A DNA stretch of 64,000 bases from Castanea sativa (Eukaryota > Streptophyta > Magnoliopsida > Fagales > Fagaceae), in NCBI RefSeq assembly GCF_040712315.1, contig NC_134018.1, positions 744,001 through 808,000 on the forward strand, given 5' to 3'. Below are positions 34,570 through 45,700 of the stretch, piece after piece. Position numbers and translations under genes: made by a program. Below the pieces are notes generated by a model. That model saw only the letters and a program-made list of their open reading frames with translations, ran no database searches and was not told the DNA's origin. The number at the start of each line of letters is the position of its first letter. The first letter of the stretch is position 1.

Positions 34570-36175
34570 GCTGAAATTTGGAAAGATGATAAAATTGCCA
34601 GAGTGATAGATTCTGTGGGAAGCAAAGAAAAAAAAGAAGAAGTCAAATTACAGTTTCGTGTTCTAAAGAGTTTACAACTTTCTAATGTACTTTCTGCGAG
34701 ATTATTCTAAGGCACTGTCAAACGGTCAATGATTGAATTGTATAATGTTAACTTGGCTACCCGAAACCTGGCATTAACTGATTTCAATCAGAACAGACTG
34801 AATAGTTTCCTAAAAGATAAAAAACGAAAAAACCAGACATGACTAAGCCTAACTACCATTCTTCCATGTACCCATAAAGGAGGTATGCATCTAATTTTTA
34901 TTATTATTTAATCCTTGGTCGTAACAGAAAAAAGATAAAAAAAAAAAAAAAAATCAAAGTATATGTTTTTTTTTTTATTCTGTTAAATAGGAGAACAAAT
35001 TTGAAATGACTAACTTAAAATGAAGAAACTATTTATGTAAGGAAAATTTTTAGTTTACATTATACTAATACTGCAAGTTTTACATTATAAACTATACAAA
35101 TGCGTATAATTTTGTACATATTTGTAAAAAGTATACATTATTGTGCACATTTGTTTAATTTACAATGTAAGATTTACATTTCTAGTACAATATAAACCTA
35201 TAATTACTTCATATATTTTTTAATACCGTTTCTGTTAAGTATTATACATTAAGTCTTTCAAATAAATTTAACTATATTGGTGGACAAATTGTACTACATG
35301 GTCATGGAGTTACCTATATTAATACAACACCTAAGATAATGTAATTTTAAATTTTACCCTTTAAACAAAATGCCTAAATTATCGTGGGATTTAAACAATT
35401 TGGATATGCTCCTGATATTTCTTTCTTGTTTGATTACTCTACTACGGCTCTTATTTTTCAAATTTGAAAACAAGGGGCTAATTAAATAATAATAATCATA
35501 TAATAAGAATGGTTTTGTTCTATTTTGGACTTTGTCTATAATGAAAGGTCTGGTTGTGGACAACTGGATGGCAACTTGCGTAAGGACTTTATGTTTGTTA
35601 CTGGATGGTTAGGGAGGTTATATTATTGATGTGCAAATACAAACAAGTAAATGTCAATTTATAGTACAATGACAATTGACCATACAGGAGAACAGTATAT
35701 GTATTAATGAAGATTCAATAGAAAAAGGTAATTGCAATGTGACATGCCCAAATAATGCGAGAGTCAATTATTAATAATGCTCTTTCTCAAAAAAAAAAAA
35801 AAAAAAAAAATATTAATAATGCTCCATATGTTTGTGGTTGTGAGGATAGAAGGAAAGCAAATGATGTTACGTAATGTCCATTGTTTTGGACCTTTTGGTA
35901 GAATGAAAGAGAAAAGGGAATGAAAAGATGGAGTAATAACAAAATAAATTTTATATTTGTTGAGATGAAAAGTTGTGATGGTGTAAAATGAAATGTTAAC
36001 TGTGGTCCATATGAATATAATATTGCCGTAATCATAGTTTTCTTTTCCCCATTAATGTAGTGTTATGAATTTTGTGTGTGTGGCAACAGGGACAGACCTA
36101 CAGTAGAACAGAGGGGGCCATGGCCCCCCCACCCCCATTAAAAAAAAATTGGTATACAAAAAATTAAGTTTGCCC

Positions 36176-36178
<3 letters not shown>

Positions 36179-36257
<79 letters not shown>
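36179..36257. repeat. compound (CA)n(TA)n microsatellite
   Basis: About 18 CA units run directly into about 22 TA units. It follows a C/G-rich stretch (GGGGGCCATGGCCCCCC, 36114-36130). Confidence 0.95.
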
Positions 36258-36261
<4 letters not shown>

Positions 36262-36776
36262 CTCTCCTCCTCTAAAATATTTAAATATTGACCTACAAGA
36301 AAAGAAATAAATAAATAAAATTCATGTCCCTTTAACTACAAAAACAAAAGAAAAAAATAAATATGGACTAAATAAAAATCGTGCACAAAATAAGAAACAC
36401 TGATTTTGTATGTTATACTTTGTTGATGTATTTTATAATATGAAATGTTTAAGAAATACTTATTTTGTATGTAGTATTTTGTTGAATATGAAATAGATGT
36501 TAGTTTTTATTTTTATAAATTTTTTTATTTTTTGGTTTTAAGCTTTGGCTATCTCGAGTATGAATCCTGGTTCTGTCCTTGTGTGGCAAGGTGGTTAGTT
36601 TTAGTCCGATTAATCTTTTTGCACTTGCTTTCAATAAGTCTAAAGTTACCAAAAATAAAAAATAAATTTTGTACAATTGTTGATATGACAAGTTGTTATT
36701 GGTAGGTAGAAAAAAAATAATGTTAATAGTGAACTTAGATGAGAACTAGTAAAAACTTGACCACTCAATTATTGTG

Positions 36777-36905
36777 AGTTTCAGTTATCTCAACTGGTAA
36801 AGTCTCTAATAGTTGAATAAGAGACCTAAGGTTCAATTCTTTTCTTTACTAAAGAGTTATCAGCAGGAGCCATAGGTTCAAACTATAAAATAATATTAAT
36901 TTTAG
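36777..36905 (+). mobile_element. tRNA-derived SINE fragment
   Basis: TTATCTCAACTGGTAAAG resembles a pol III A box, and GAGACCTAAGGTTCAATTC ends in a B-box-like GGTTCAATTC, about 45 bp apart as in tRNA-derived SINEs. A reverse-oriented relative lies at 44640-44745 and another at about 36960-37030. 3' end not defined. Confidence 0.55.
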
Positions 36906-37126
36906 TGTGAAATTACTCTTATACCTTGTGAAATGGAGGAGGTTGAATTTTGATTTTAATTTTGGTGTAAGCAGGAATTGAACCTCAGATTTCTTATATA
37001 ACCATTAGACAGTTAACCTAACTAGAATCCCCAATTGTCATATTATAGTTCGAAAAGATATAAAAGGGTTTTTTTTTTTTTAAATTAAATTCACAATCAA
37101 TTGCTTTGATTTAATGATTGGCAACA

Positions 37127-39875
37127 TATATAATTTCACACTGTTGCGGGGATGCACTACTCCGGGTTCATCATAGGCATCAGGTGTTCTTAATTAGCCA
37201 TTGTTAATGCAAAGAATTATGTTTACTTACTAATTATTCACTATTCCTCATTTATTGTAGCTAACAGATTTTAATAATGAGTAAGTAATAGTAGTTGATT
37301 TATAACTTTTTTTTTTTTTTATAGAATAAGTTGATTTATAAATTGGTTTAAAAAAAAAAGAAAATAGAAAAAAAATTATAACTTAATACTAAATGCAGCC
37401 TAGGAAATTCCCTAAATACCAAAAGAGTTGCTGCTTTTGGAAGTGGGAGTGGAATCATGACGCAAGTTCCCATCATTATTGTAGCTTAATTATTCTAACA
37501 GGAGATTTAACAACGAGACAATTAGGAGTAGACTTAGGAAAAGGCATCAACTTTGAGTGACATGGGTTGGGCCTATAGCCTGTAGTAGTACTCATGACTT
37601 ACTGTCTGTATGTATATAATTTGGTCACATTTTTTGTGACCTGAAATTTGCAACTTGATTGACTTGGTCGGAGTACAGTTATTTTGATATTTAATTTGAG
37701 GAATTTTTAAAAATATTTTAGGGAACATGAGTTCTATTAACCTTCAAGTACACATGTTTTTTTGATAAACACCTTCAAGTACACATATAGCATAACATTG
37801 AGTCCCATCTTATCCTAAGCAGGGGTGGTTCCGCGTTGAGTCCAAGTCCAAGGTGGCTATAGGACTATCCTGGCTGGAAAAAAAAAAATTTGATATTATT
37901 ATATATAAAATTTAAAAATTTCATAAAATTTTTTTATCCATAAAAAAAATTTGTGACCCACCATAAATTTTTTTAGGCTCAACATAATTAAATTTTGGAC
38001 AAAATTTAACAACAAACTTGATTGTAGACTAAGACTATAACTCTATCCAAGCTCAATATTTTTTTTATTGGACTTAAATTTTGACAAATCCACATTTAGA
38101 TCACATTTTTTTTCTTATATTCTGCACACTTGCGAAATTTCAAGAAGATCAAAGATCAATAACTATGTTATCAATCAAATGTTTATATTTCGAGTTTTAA
38201 ATTATACATAAAATTGGTAAATAGTATTTGATTGACATGAAATTTGACATATGTTTTAAAAACATAAAGAATGTACAATTTAACGGTTATATTTTCATAA
38301 TATATAGCCATGTTAATTTTATTTAGTGAGAATTGTAGCTACAACTAAGTTTGTAGCTAGACTTTTTCCTTAAACTTTGGACCCTTAAACAATATATTAG
38401 GTCCTTATAAATTAAAAAAAAAAAAAATGGCCAAGAGAATTTTTTTTTAACTAATATTTTGAAAGAGATGTAACTTGCAGTTTTGATAATGAGACTATCA
38501 TGTAATGATTTTAAAATAAGAAAGTTTGTAGAAGGGAATTAAAAGACTTTATGTGTTTGTTTGATTTTTTTTTTGGGTCAATATATGAAGTTTTTTATTT
38601 CTTAGATTTTGTATAATTTAAGTTTCATTAGGACCATCTTGGAAAAAAATTTCTGGAGTCCCCATTACCAAACTTGTATTAGTTGTCGATGATCAGGGAA
38701 GGGAGCTTTTGTCTTTTTTATATTGAGTGATGGTGTCTTAGGGTTTTGATGTGGAGCTTGGAGGTCATTGTGAGAGCTATGATTGGTTTTAGGTCTTTGT
38801 TTGTTTGGGATTTTCAAAATGGGAAATTTACAAATGTATTTTATTTTAGAACTCTAAAAGAGAAGAGAAATATAAATACTGCTTCTAGCTAATTGATATT
38901 ATTGATGCGGTTAGCCACTCTTATTTTATTTTATTTTTATATTTTGTTTTAGACCATAGAATTTATTGGTTTTTTGTATTATTTGACTGCTATTTAATAT
39001 GGAATTTGTATTATTTGACTGCTATTTAATATGGAATCAATATGAGCCACATCCATAACAGTAAAATATTATGATAATTTCAAAGTTTTTTCCCGTGTTT
39101 TTTTAGGATATGGAGGCCTAGTTAGAGGCAATTAAATTTTAATAAATGGAAGTGTTTTTAGCTATTCTTCTTTGATTGATCATGTTCTCTTTATGTTAGT
39201 ACACAAATGATTACATCTCATTTAGATAATGAACACACTGTTTGTGATTGGGGTCTTGGGATTTGGTGATGAGATTGGAGTGGTTGAGGAAGTATTTAAT
39301 AAGTATTCAGTTATAAAAATGAAGACTACTTTTTTTCTAAATTTTATTTTAATCATTTTAATATTAAATTTATAATAAAATATAGTTTCTTGTCTAATCA
39401 CTTTTTAGTTCCAACCTCATATATCTAGATTAGTAAAGAAAATCCCTCAATAGTCAGAAACTACTTCTAGGACCAAAAAAATTTATAAGATATGAATTAA
39501 GGAAATTGGGTTTCAAAGAATTCAACAACAGTGTGAGAAAATATCATAAATATTATACAACAAAATAAGTATTATATATTGGTCTTTATTAAAACACATA
39601 AAAAATTATTTTTACATGAAATTACAAAGTATTTGCGCATGGTGTAGGACATTGTCTAGTTGTGAAAGAGTGACATTTTTTATTTCACTAGATTTATTAA
39701 AAAAAGTAAATCTAGTTGTTAATAGTAGGCAAATATCATCCCATAATTCGTAATACGTTCATCCACGTCAAACCAGTAAAAGCAAAAGTAAAAAGCCATA
39801 TTGCTCGAGAATAATTTTTCTCCTTTGCATGGGCTGCTGCCACCTCCTTCTCTAAGTTATCTATCTTCTCTCTAA
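37127..39875. repeat. tandem segmental duplication, left copy
   Basis: Collinear with 40171-42870 over its whole length at a spacing of about 3.0 kb, with small indels and substitutions. It includes a hAT-like non-autonomous element (about 37820-38660, starting AGGGGTGGTTCC). Its right end holds a remnant of the GRF-protein last exon. One private change is a duplicated 28-bp unit (TTTGACTGCTATTTAATATG twice, 38980-39033) that is single in the right copy. Confidence 0.9.
39727..39875 (-). pseudogene. truncated copy of GRF zinc-finger protein exon 2
   Basis: The minus strand encodes a piece equivalent to EKIDNLEKEVAAAHAKEK, matching residues 93-110 of the protein at 42713-43369. The membrane segment is disrupted by an insertion, and exon 1 and the first part of exon 2 are absent. 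It is the boundary of the left tandem-duplication copy. A short direct repeat (AAAGTAAAAAGCCATATTGC) flanks it at about 39787 and 39883. Confidence 0.75.
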
Positions 39876-40170
39876 TAAGCTAAAGTAAAAAGCCATATTG
39901 CTTGAGAATAAATTGTGAAAAAACCCTTCAAATTCTAGCATGTACTTTTCACGTGGCATGTTTCGCAGGTTGGCTGTTGTGAGCCAGTCGTGAGTTAGTT
40001 GCAAAATCCCCATCTTCACAAATTCTTTACCAAACTCTCACACACAAATTTTGCATTAAATCCCATAAAAATATAGAAAAATGATTGAACAAAATTACAA
40101 TAAAATTTGACACGAAATTAAAACCAATATAAAATATAGTTGTAAATCACAACTTTACAATTAGCCACCT

Positions 40171-42870
40171 ATATAATTTCAAACTGTTGCGAGGATGCAC
40201 TACTCAGGGTTCATCATGGGCATCAAGTTTTCTTAATTAGCCATTGTTAATGCAAAGAATTATGTTTACTTACTAATTCACTATGCCTCATTTATTGTAG
40301 CTAACAGCTTTTGATAATGAGTAACTAATAGTAGTTGATTTATAATTTTTTCATTTTTTAGAATAAGTTGATTTATAACTTGGTTTCAAAAAGAAAAAAA
40401 ATTATAACTTAAAAATATGATTTAATGCAGCCTAAGAAATTCCCTAAATACCAAAAGAGTTGCTGCTTTTGGAAGTGGCAGTGGACTCATGACGCGAGTT
40501 CCCATCATTATTGTAGCTTAATTATTCTAACGGGAGATTTAACAGCGAGCCAATTAGGAAGAGACTTAAGAAAAGGCATCAACTTTGAGTGACATGGGTT
40601 GGGCCTATAGCCTTTAGTAGTACTCATGACTAACTGTCTGTATGTATGTAATTTGGTCACACTTTTTGTGACCTGAAATTTGCAACCTGATTGACTTGGT
40701 CGGAGTACAGTTATTTTGATTTGAGGAATTTTTTGATATTTTATGGTACATCAGTTCTATGATACCTTCAAGTACACATATATCTAGCCTAACAATGTCG
40801 TTCCATCTTATTCTAATCAGGGGTGGCTTCACATTGGGTCTAAGATGGTCACAGGACTACCCTAATTGGAAAAAATTAATATTATTATATATAAATTTTA
40901 AAAATTTTATATATTTTTTTTATCCTTAAAAATATTTGTGACCACCATAAATTTTTTTAGTACCAACATTATTAAATTTTAGACAAAATTTGATAACAAA
41001 ACTTAGTTGTAGACTAATGTTATAACTCCATTCAAACTCAATATTTTTTTTTTTGGACAATGATTTTTAACAAATCCATATTTGGATTACATTTTCTTCT
41101 TATATTCTGCACACTTGTAAAATTTCAAGAAGATCAAAGATCAATAACTATGTCATTAATTAAAGGTTTATATTTCGAGTTTTTGTAGTCTAAAATTATA
41201 CTTAAAATTGATAAATAGTATTCGATTGACATGAAATTTGACATGTGTTTTAAGAAAATAAAGAATATACAATTTAACGATTAGATTCTTAAAATATTTA
41301 TCTATGTTAATTTTCTTTAGTGAGAATTGTAGCTACAACTAAGTTTGTAGCAAAAATTTTTCCTTAAACTTTGGTCCCTTGAACAAATATATTAGGTCCT
41401 TACAAATTAAAAAAAAAATGGCCAAGAAAATTTTTATTTAACTAAAATTTTGAAAGAGATATAATTTGCAGTTTTGATAATGAGATTATTATACAACGAT
41501 TTCAAAATAAGAAAGTTTGTAGAAGAGAATTATAAGACTTTATGTGTTTGCGTGTCTTTTTTATCAATATATGAAGTTTTCTATTTGTTAGATTTTGTAT
41601 AATTTAAGTTTCTTAATGTCTATCTTGGAAAAAATTTCTGAAGCCCCTATTACCTAACTTGTATTAGCTGGTGACAATCAGGGAAGGGAGCTTTTGTCTT
41701 TTTTGTATTGAGTGATGGTCTCTTACGGTCTTGATGTGGATCTTGGAGGTCATCATGAGTTTTGTGAGGGTTATGATTGGTTTTAGGTCTATGTTTGTTT
41801 GGGATTTTCAAAATGGGAAAGTTATAAATGTATTTTTTTAAAAAACCCTAAAAGAGAAGAGATATATAAATACTGCTTCTAGCTAATTGATATTACTGAT
41901 GCGGTTAGCCACTCTTATTTTATTTTATTTTTATATTTTTTTTTAGACCATAGAATCTATTGGTTTCTTTGTATTATTTGACTGCTATTTAACATGGAAT
42001 CAATATAAGCCACATCCATAAAAGTAAAATATTATGATAATTTCAAAGTTTTTTAAGGATATGGAGGCCTGGTTAGAGGCAATTAAATTTTAATAAATGG
42101 AAGTGCTTTTAGTTATTTTTTCGTTGTTTGATCATGTTCTCTTTATGTTGCTACACAAATGATTTCATCTCATTTAGATAATGAACACCATGTTTGTGAT
42201 TGGGGTCTTAGGATCTTGGAGGTGAGATTGGAGAGGTTGAGGAAGTGTTTAATAAGTGTTCATTTATAAAAATAAAGACTACTTTTTATCTAGATTTTAT
42301 TTTAATCATTTTAATATTAAATTTATAATAAAATATAGTTTCTTGTCCGAGCACCATTCAGTTCCAACCTCATATATCTAGATTAGTAAAGAAAATCCCC
42401 TCAATAGTTAGAAACTACTTCTAGGACAAGAAAAATTTATAAGATATGAATTAAGGAAATCGGATTTCAAAGAATTCAGCAACAGTGTGAAAAAAAATAT
42501 CATAAATATTATACAACAAAATGAGTATTATATATGGATCTTTACAAAAACACATATAAATAATTTTCAAATGAAATTGCAAAGTATTTGCCCATGGTGT
42601 GGAACATTGTCTAGTTCTGAAAGAGTGACATTTTTTTATTTAACTATACCTATTTAAAAAAGAAAAGAAAAAGAAAAAGAAAGTAAATCTAATTGTTAAG
42701 AGTACATAAATATCATCCTATCATTCGTAATGTGATCATAAACACCAACCCAATAGCAGCAAAAGTACCAAAACACAATATCATCCCGACTTTCGTATTA
42801 ATACGTTCATTTTTCTCCTTTGCATGGGATGCTGCCACCTCCTTCTCTAAACTATCTATCTTCTCTCTAA
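40171..42870. repeat. tandem segmental duplication, right copy
   Basis: Homologous to 37127-39875. Its right end overlaps the 3' half of the intact GRF-protein gene, so this copy is the likely source and the left copy the derivative. Apart from the GRF exon it is non-coding. Confidence 0.9.
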
Positions 42871-43369
42871 GCAAAGGCAGCAATTCTCTACCACGTGCAC
42901 ATGGAGGAGGGTCAAGCCAAACAAAGTATCCACAAGTATCATCAACCTGCAGCCAAAAAGAGATTAAACATAATTAATACTTAAATAACAGAGAGGCAGA
43001 GAGATATTATTTTCAGATTCAATAAGTTTGGACACAATAAATTCCACAAATTGTTAAATTTGTATATTATGATTAGTGCTAATAAAAATAGTGTCATGTT
43101 ATTCTAATAACAACTTGACACATAGACCATAATGAACAAAGATGATAGAAAAAGCTTTTAGATTAGCACAATACCCCATATTTTTCACACGCCCAAAACC
43201 TCCTCCCTATGTTTTCACCAGTCCATGATGTTTTCACTGGTGCAATTTTTCCACAGTGACAAAACTGCATCCAAGGACTTCCAGGTGCATGTGATGAGGT
43301 TGAAGAAGACATGGTTGAGGGCTGGTGGTGCTGGTGCAGTATATCCATATAATCTGAAGAAAATGGCAC
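42713..43369 (-). CDS. small GRF-type zinc finger membrane protein
   Basis: A two-exon gene on the minus strand: 43369-43175 and 42946-42713, 142 residues plus TGA. The GRF zinc finger spans residues 37-75: CHCG (C37, C39), then GRRFWACEKYG (C61), then DDTCGYFVWLD (C70). This is the spacing of zf-GRF domains, which bind nucleic acid in better known proteins. Residues 84-113 form a charged helix likely to be a coiled coil (LLREKIDSLEKEVAASHAKEK), and 118-138 is one hydrophobic membrane-spanning segment close to the C-terminus. Such short GRF-coiled-coil-TM proteins are abundant in plants and of unknown role. The exon junction GGG|GTATTG...CAG|GTT restores the finger in frame. An alternative start is Met20. 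It may be an active gene or an expressed transposon-associated copy. Confidence 0.75.
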
Positions 43370-43980
43370 AAAGAAATGCTATTTTAGGCCTTGGAAAGAG
43401 GTGGAATAAACCGAGTTTGTTTCATTCCACTGCTTAAGATACGCACTTGTGATATATTACTGTTAATAAAATGGTTTACGCTTCAAAATTGTTCTCTAAT
43501 TTCTTTTTTCGGAGGCTTTATGATGTAAGTTATTTTTTATTCTTTTGCCAATAATTGTGGTAAGTCATTCTGTACTAGCATGCAATTACGTACCTCATTT
43601 TATAATTAAATTCTTCAGAGAACACACGATATTAGAATAGTGATTAAATGATTTTAGAAGAATATAAAAGAATGAGAGAAAATTTGGCAGGTAGATGCAC
43701 CAAGATTGCCGATTGCTTGTGACTTTAGTTCCTATATCATGCTATGATTCTCTCATTAGCGCATGGATCATGAAAACTATGAAAAAAGAAAGAAGGAATA
43801 TTGAATTTGAAACTCATTGGAATTTTGACAATACTGTGAAAGGAAACATATAGAAAAATGAGAAGTTGAGACCCTTGAATCTTTGTTCTTTCAAAGCATT
43901 TTATGATAATCACCATATTAATTGAAAATAAAACAAAAGAACTAAAGAAGGGTTAATTAAAGGGTGAACTGAAACCAAAC

Positions 43981-44056
43981 CAGTTCTGTGGAGAGGATGC
44001 TCAGCTGGTTGAGTTTGAAAAAATGGGGTTTGATCATCTGCAGCTTCTTCTCCCAT
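43981..44056 (-). pseudogene. orphan exon 1 of AAP7-like permease
   Basis: The minus strand encodes MGEEAADDQTPFFQTQPAEH ending PLHRTG followed by a GT donor at the same phase as AAP7 exon 1. No exons 2-7 are found downstream (lower coordinates), where the GRF gene lies instead. With no stop or shift inside the exon, it could still act as a promoter/exon donor, but no permease can be made from it. Confidence 0.8.
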
Positions 44057-44639
44057 GGTCTCCAAAAAAGTTTTAAGTTCTCACTTTTTCCTGAAGAACC
44101 AATCTTGCAGAAATTAAATTTATAGCTGAAATTTGTAAATTAAAGATAATAGATTTTCCAGAGATACAAGTCTATGGGGGAAAAAGTAGAAGAAAAAGTC
44201 AAAGTCCAGTTTGGTGTTTAGAAGAGTCTATATAATTTTCTGTTATAACGTTTGGAAGATTATACAAAGTTGTGTGTGATGGTAAGTAAGGAATGCACCT
44301 CTTCTGTCTCAAAAAAAAAGTCCCTCTCAGTCCATGCTCCACCACTCAGCATACTGTTTTTAGTTTCTACTTTTTAAAAGTTAATGAAGATACACGTTTA
44401 GTTTAATGAATTTGTCTCATTTAATTAGTTAGTATTAGAATTCAAACTTTAGTAACAACATATTTTAGTATTTTTATTTTTTTCTTCAAAAAACTATATA
44501 TATATTTTTTAATTTCAACGAACCAAACATATTTTTTATTTCGAAAATACAAGAAAATTATTTTTTCTTTATATTCCCAAAAACAAGTTTTTGAAAATAA
44601 AAAATAAAATCTGTTACCAAACATAACCTTAACTTTTGG

Positions 44640-44745
44640 CGTTTGCTCTTAATGATAGCTCTTTATCACCAAATCAAGACACTAATTGATTTTTAGTATA
44701 GGTGAGGATTGAATTGCAGATCTCTTATTCAATCATCGGAAACTT
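44640..44745 (-). mobile_element. SINE fragment, reverse orientation
   Basis: On the minus strand: GATTGAATAAGAGATCTGC, a B-box-like CAATTCAATCC, CACCTATACTAAAAA and a terminal ATTAGTGTCTTGATTTGGTG. It is related to the element at 36777. Boundaries are approximate. Confidence 0.5.
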
Positions 44746-45008
44746 AAAAGTGATAAAAAAATATATACATATTATTAGAATTCAAAAGACATCACATGGC
44801 TCTTTTTTCTTTAGTTTTATTTTTGTTTTCTTTAGCCCTTAGGTGTGATTGTGAATGTCTGGTCACCTGCAAAGACATTTCACACCTCTTTCACTTTTCT
44901 TTCAGCTCCAGCGGCTTGTTTCTACCATGAATCTGGATATTTGTAAGATATAATTTAAAAAAAAAAAAATACAAAATAGAAATTTTACTTTAATTTAATC
45001 TAATCTAA

Positions 45009-45050
<42 letters not shown>

Positions 45051-45700
45051 CTCCTTTTTAGAAATTTGAATTCTGACCATCGTGCTAAGGGTGTACGGTG
45101 ATGTAGGACTTAAAACTTAAAAAGACGTTAACGTATTAAGAATAGAAAAGAATAAATAGATGAGTGTTATCCGTTGGGTAGTGGAGCGCGCATGAACGGG
45201 GACAGGAACTTTGACATTGAGGATGCGCATTTGAAGCAACTAATTAATTTTCTATTCTTTTATTTCATGCTCCTAATACAAGCAAAACAAAGATGACATA
45301 AAAAATAAAAATAATACAAAAAAAATGAAGATTTTACTTTTTGAATAACCTTCAAATTTTCAATAAGAAAAAAAATTAGCCTATAAAAAAAAAACACAAA
45401 TTAGAAATGAAAACTTAAAATGGAAAAATCCATTCACATATATCTTAACAAAACGCGTGAAGTTATTATGCGCTTTATTAGTCAATTTTGAATATGCTAT
45501 TGAATTTGACATTTCTTTCTTATTTGAGTATTGCTCTTACTTTTCTAGTCCACATATGTGGGTTTATAATAATAATAGGTCCTGTTTTATTTTGTAGTCA
45601 AGATTAATGTTTGCTAATGCATGATTGAGTAAAGAACTATACATTGTTACTGGATGATTTGATCTTAGATGGTTGATTTGGTGCAGTGGAAATCAAAATG

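Larger units (their letters stand above)
34575..37126. other. AAP7 upstream intergenic region
   Basis: No gene. The part 34145-35700 has a diverged duplicate at 43690-45700. It contains poly-A runs (34938-34953, 35788-35810), a compound (CA)n(TA)n microsatellite (36179-36257) and SINE-like pieces around 36777-37030. Confidence 0.6.
43690..45700. repeat. duplicate of the AAP7 5' region
   Basis: Matches 34145-35700 in the same orientation: intron 1 sequence, exon 1, leader, TATA region and far upstream sequence (for example GTTACTGGATG(G/A)TT shared near 35597 and 45646). It is interrupted by later insertions, including a SINE (44640-44745) and an (AT)n tract (45013-45046). Confidence 0.8.

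Noticed and set aside
36777..36905. A functional tRNA gene at the A/B-box-like motifs
   Set aside because: The acceptor and anticodon stems do not pair in the expected way and there is no clean terminator; a SINE head explains it better.
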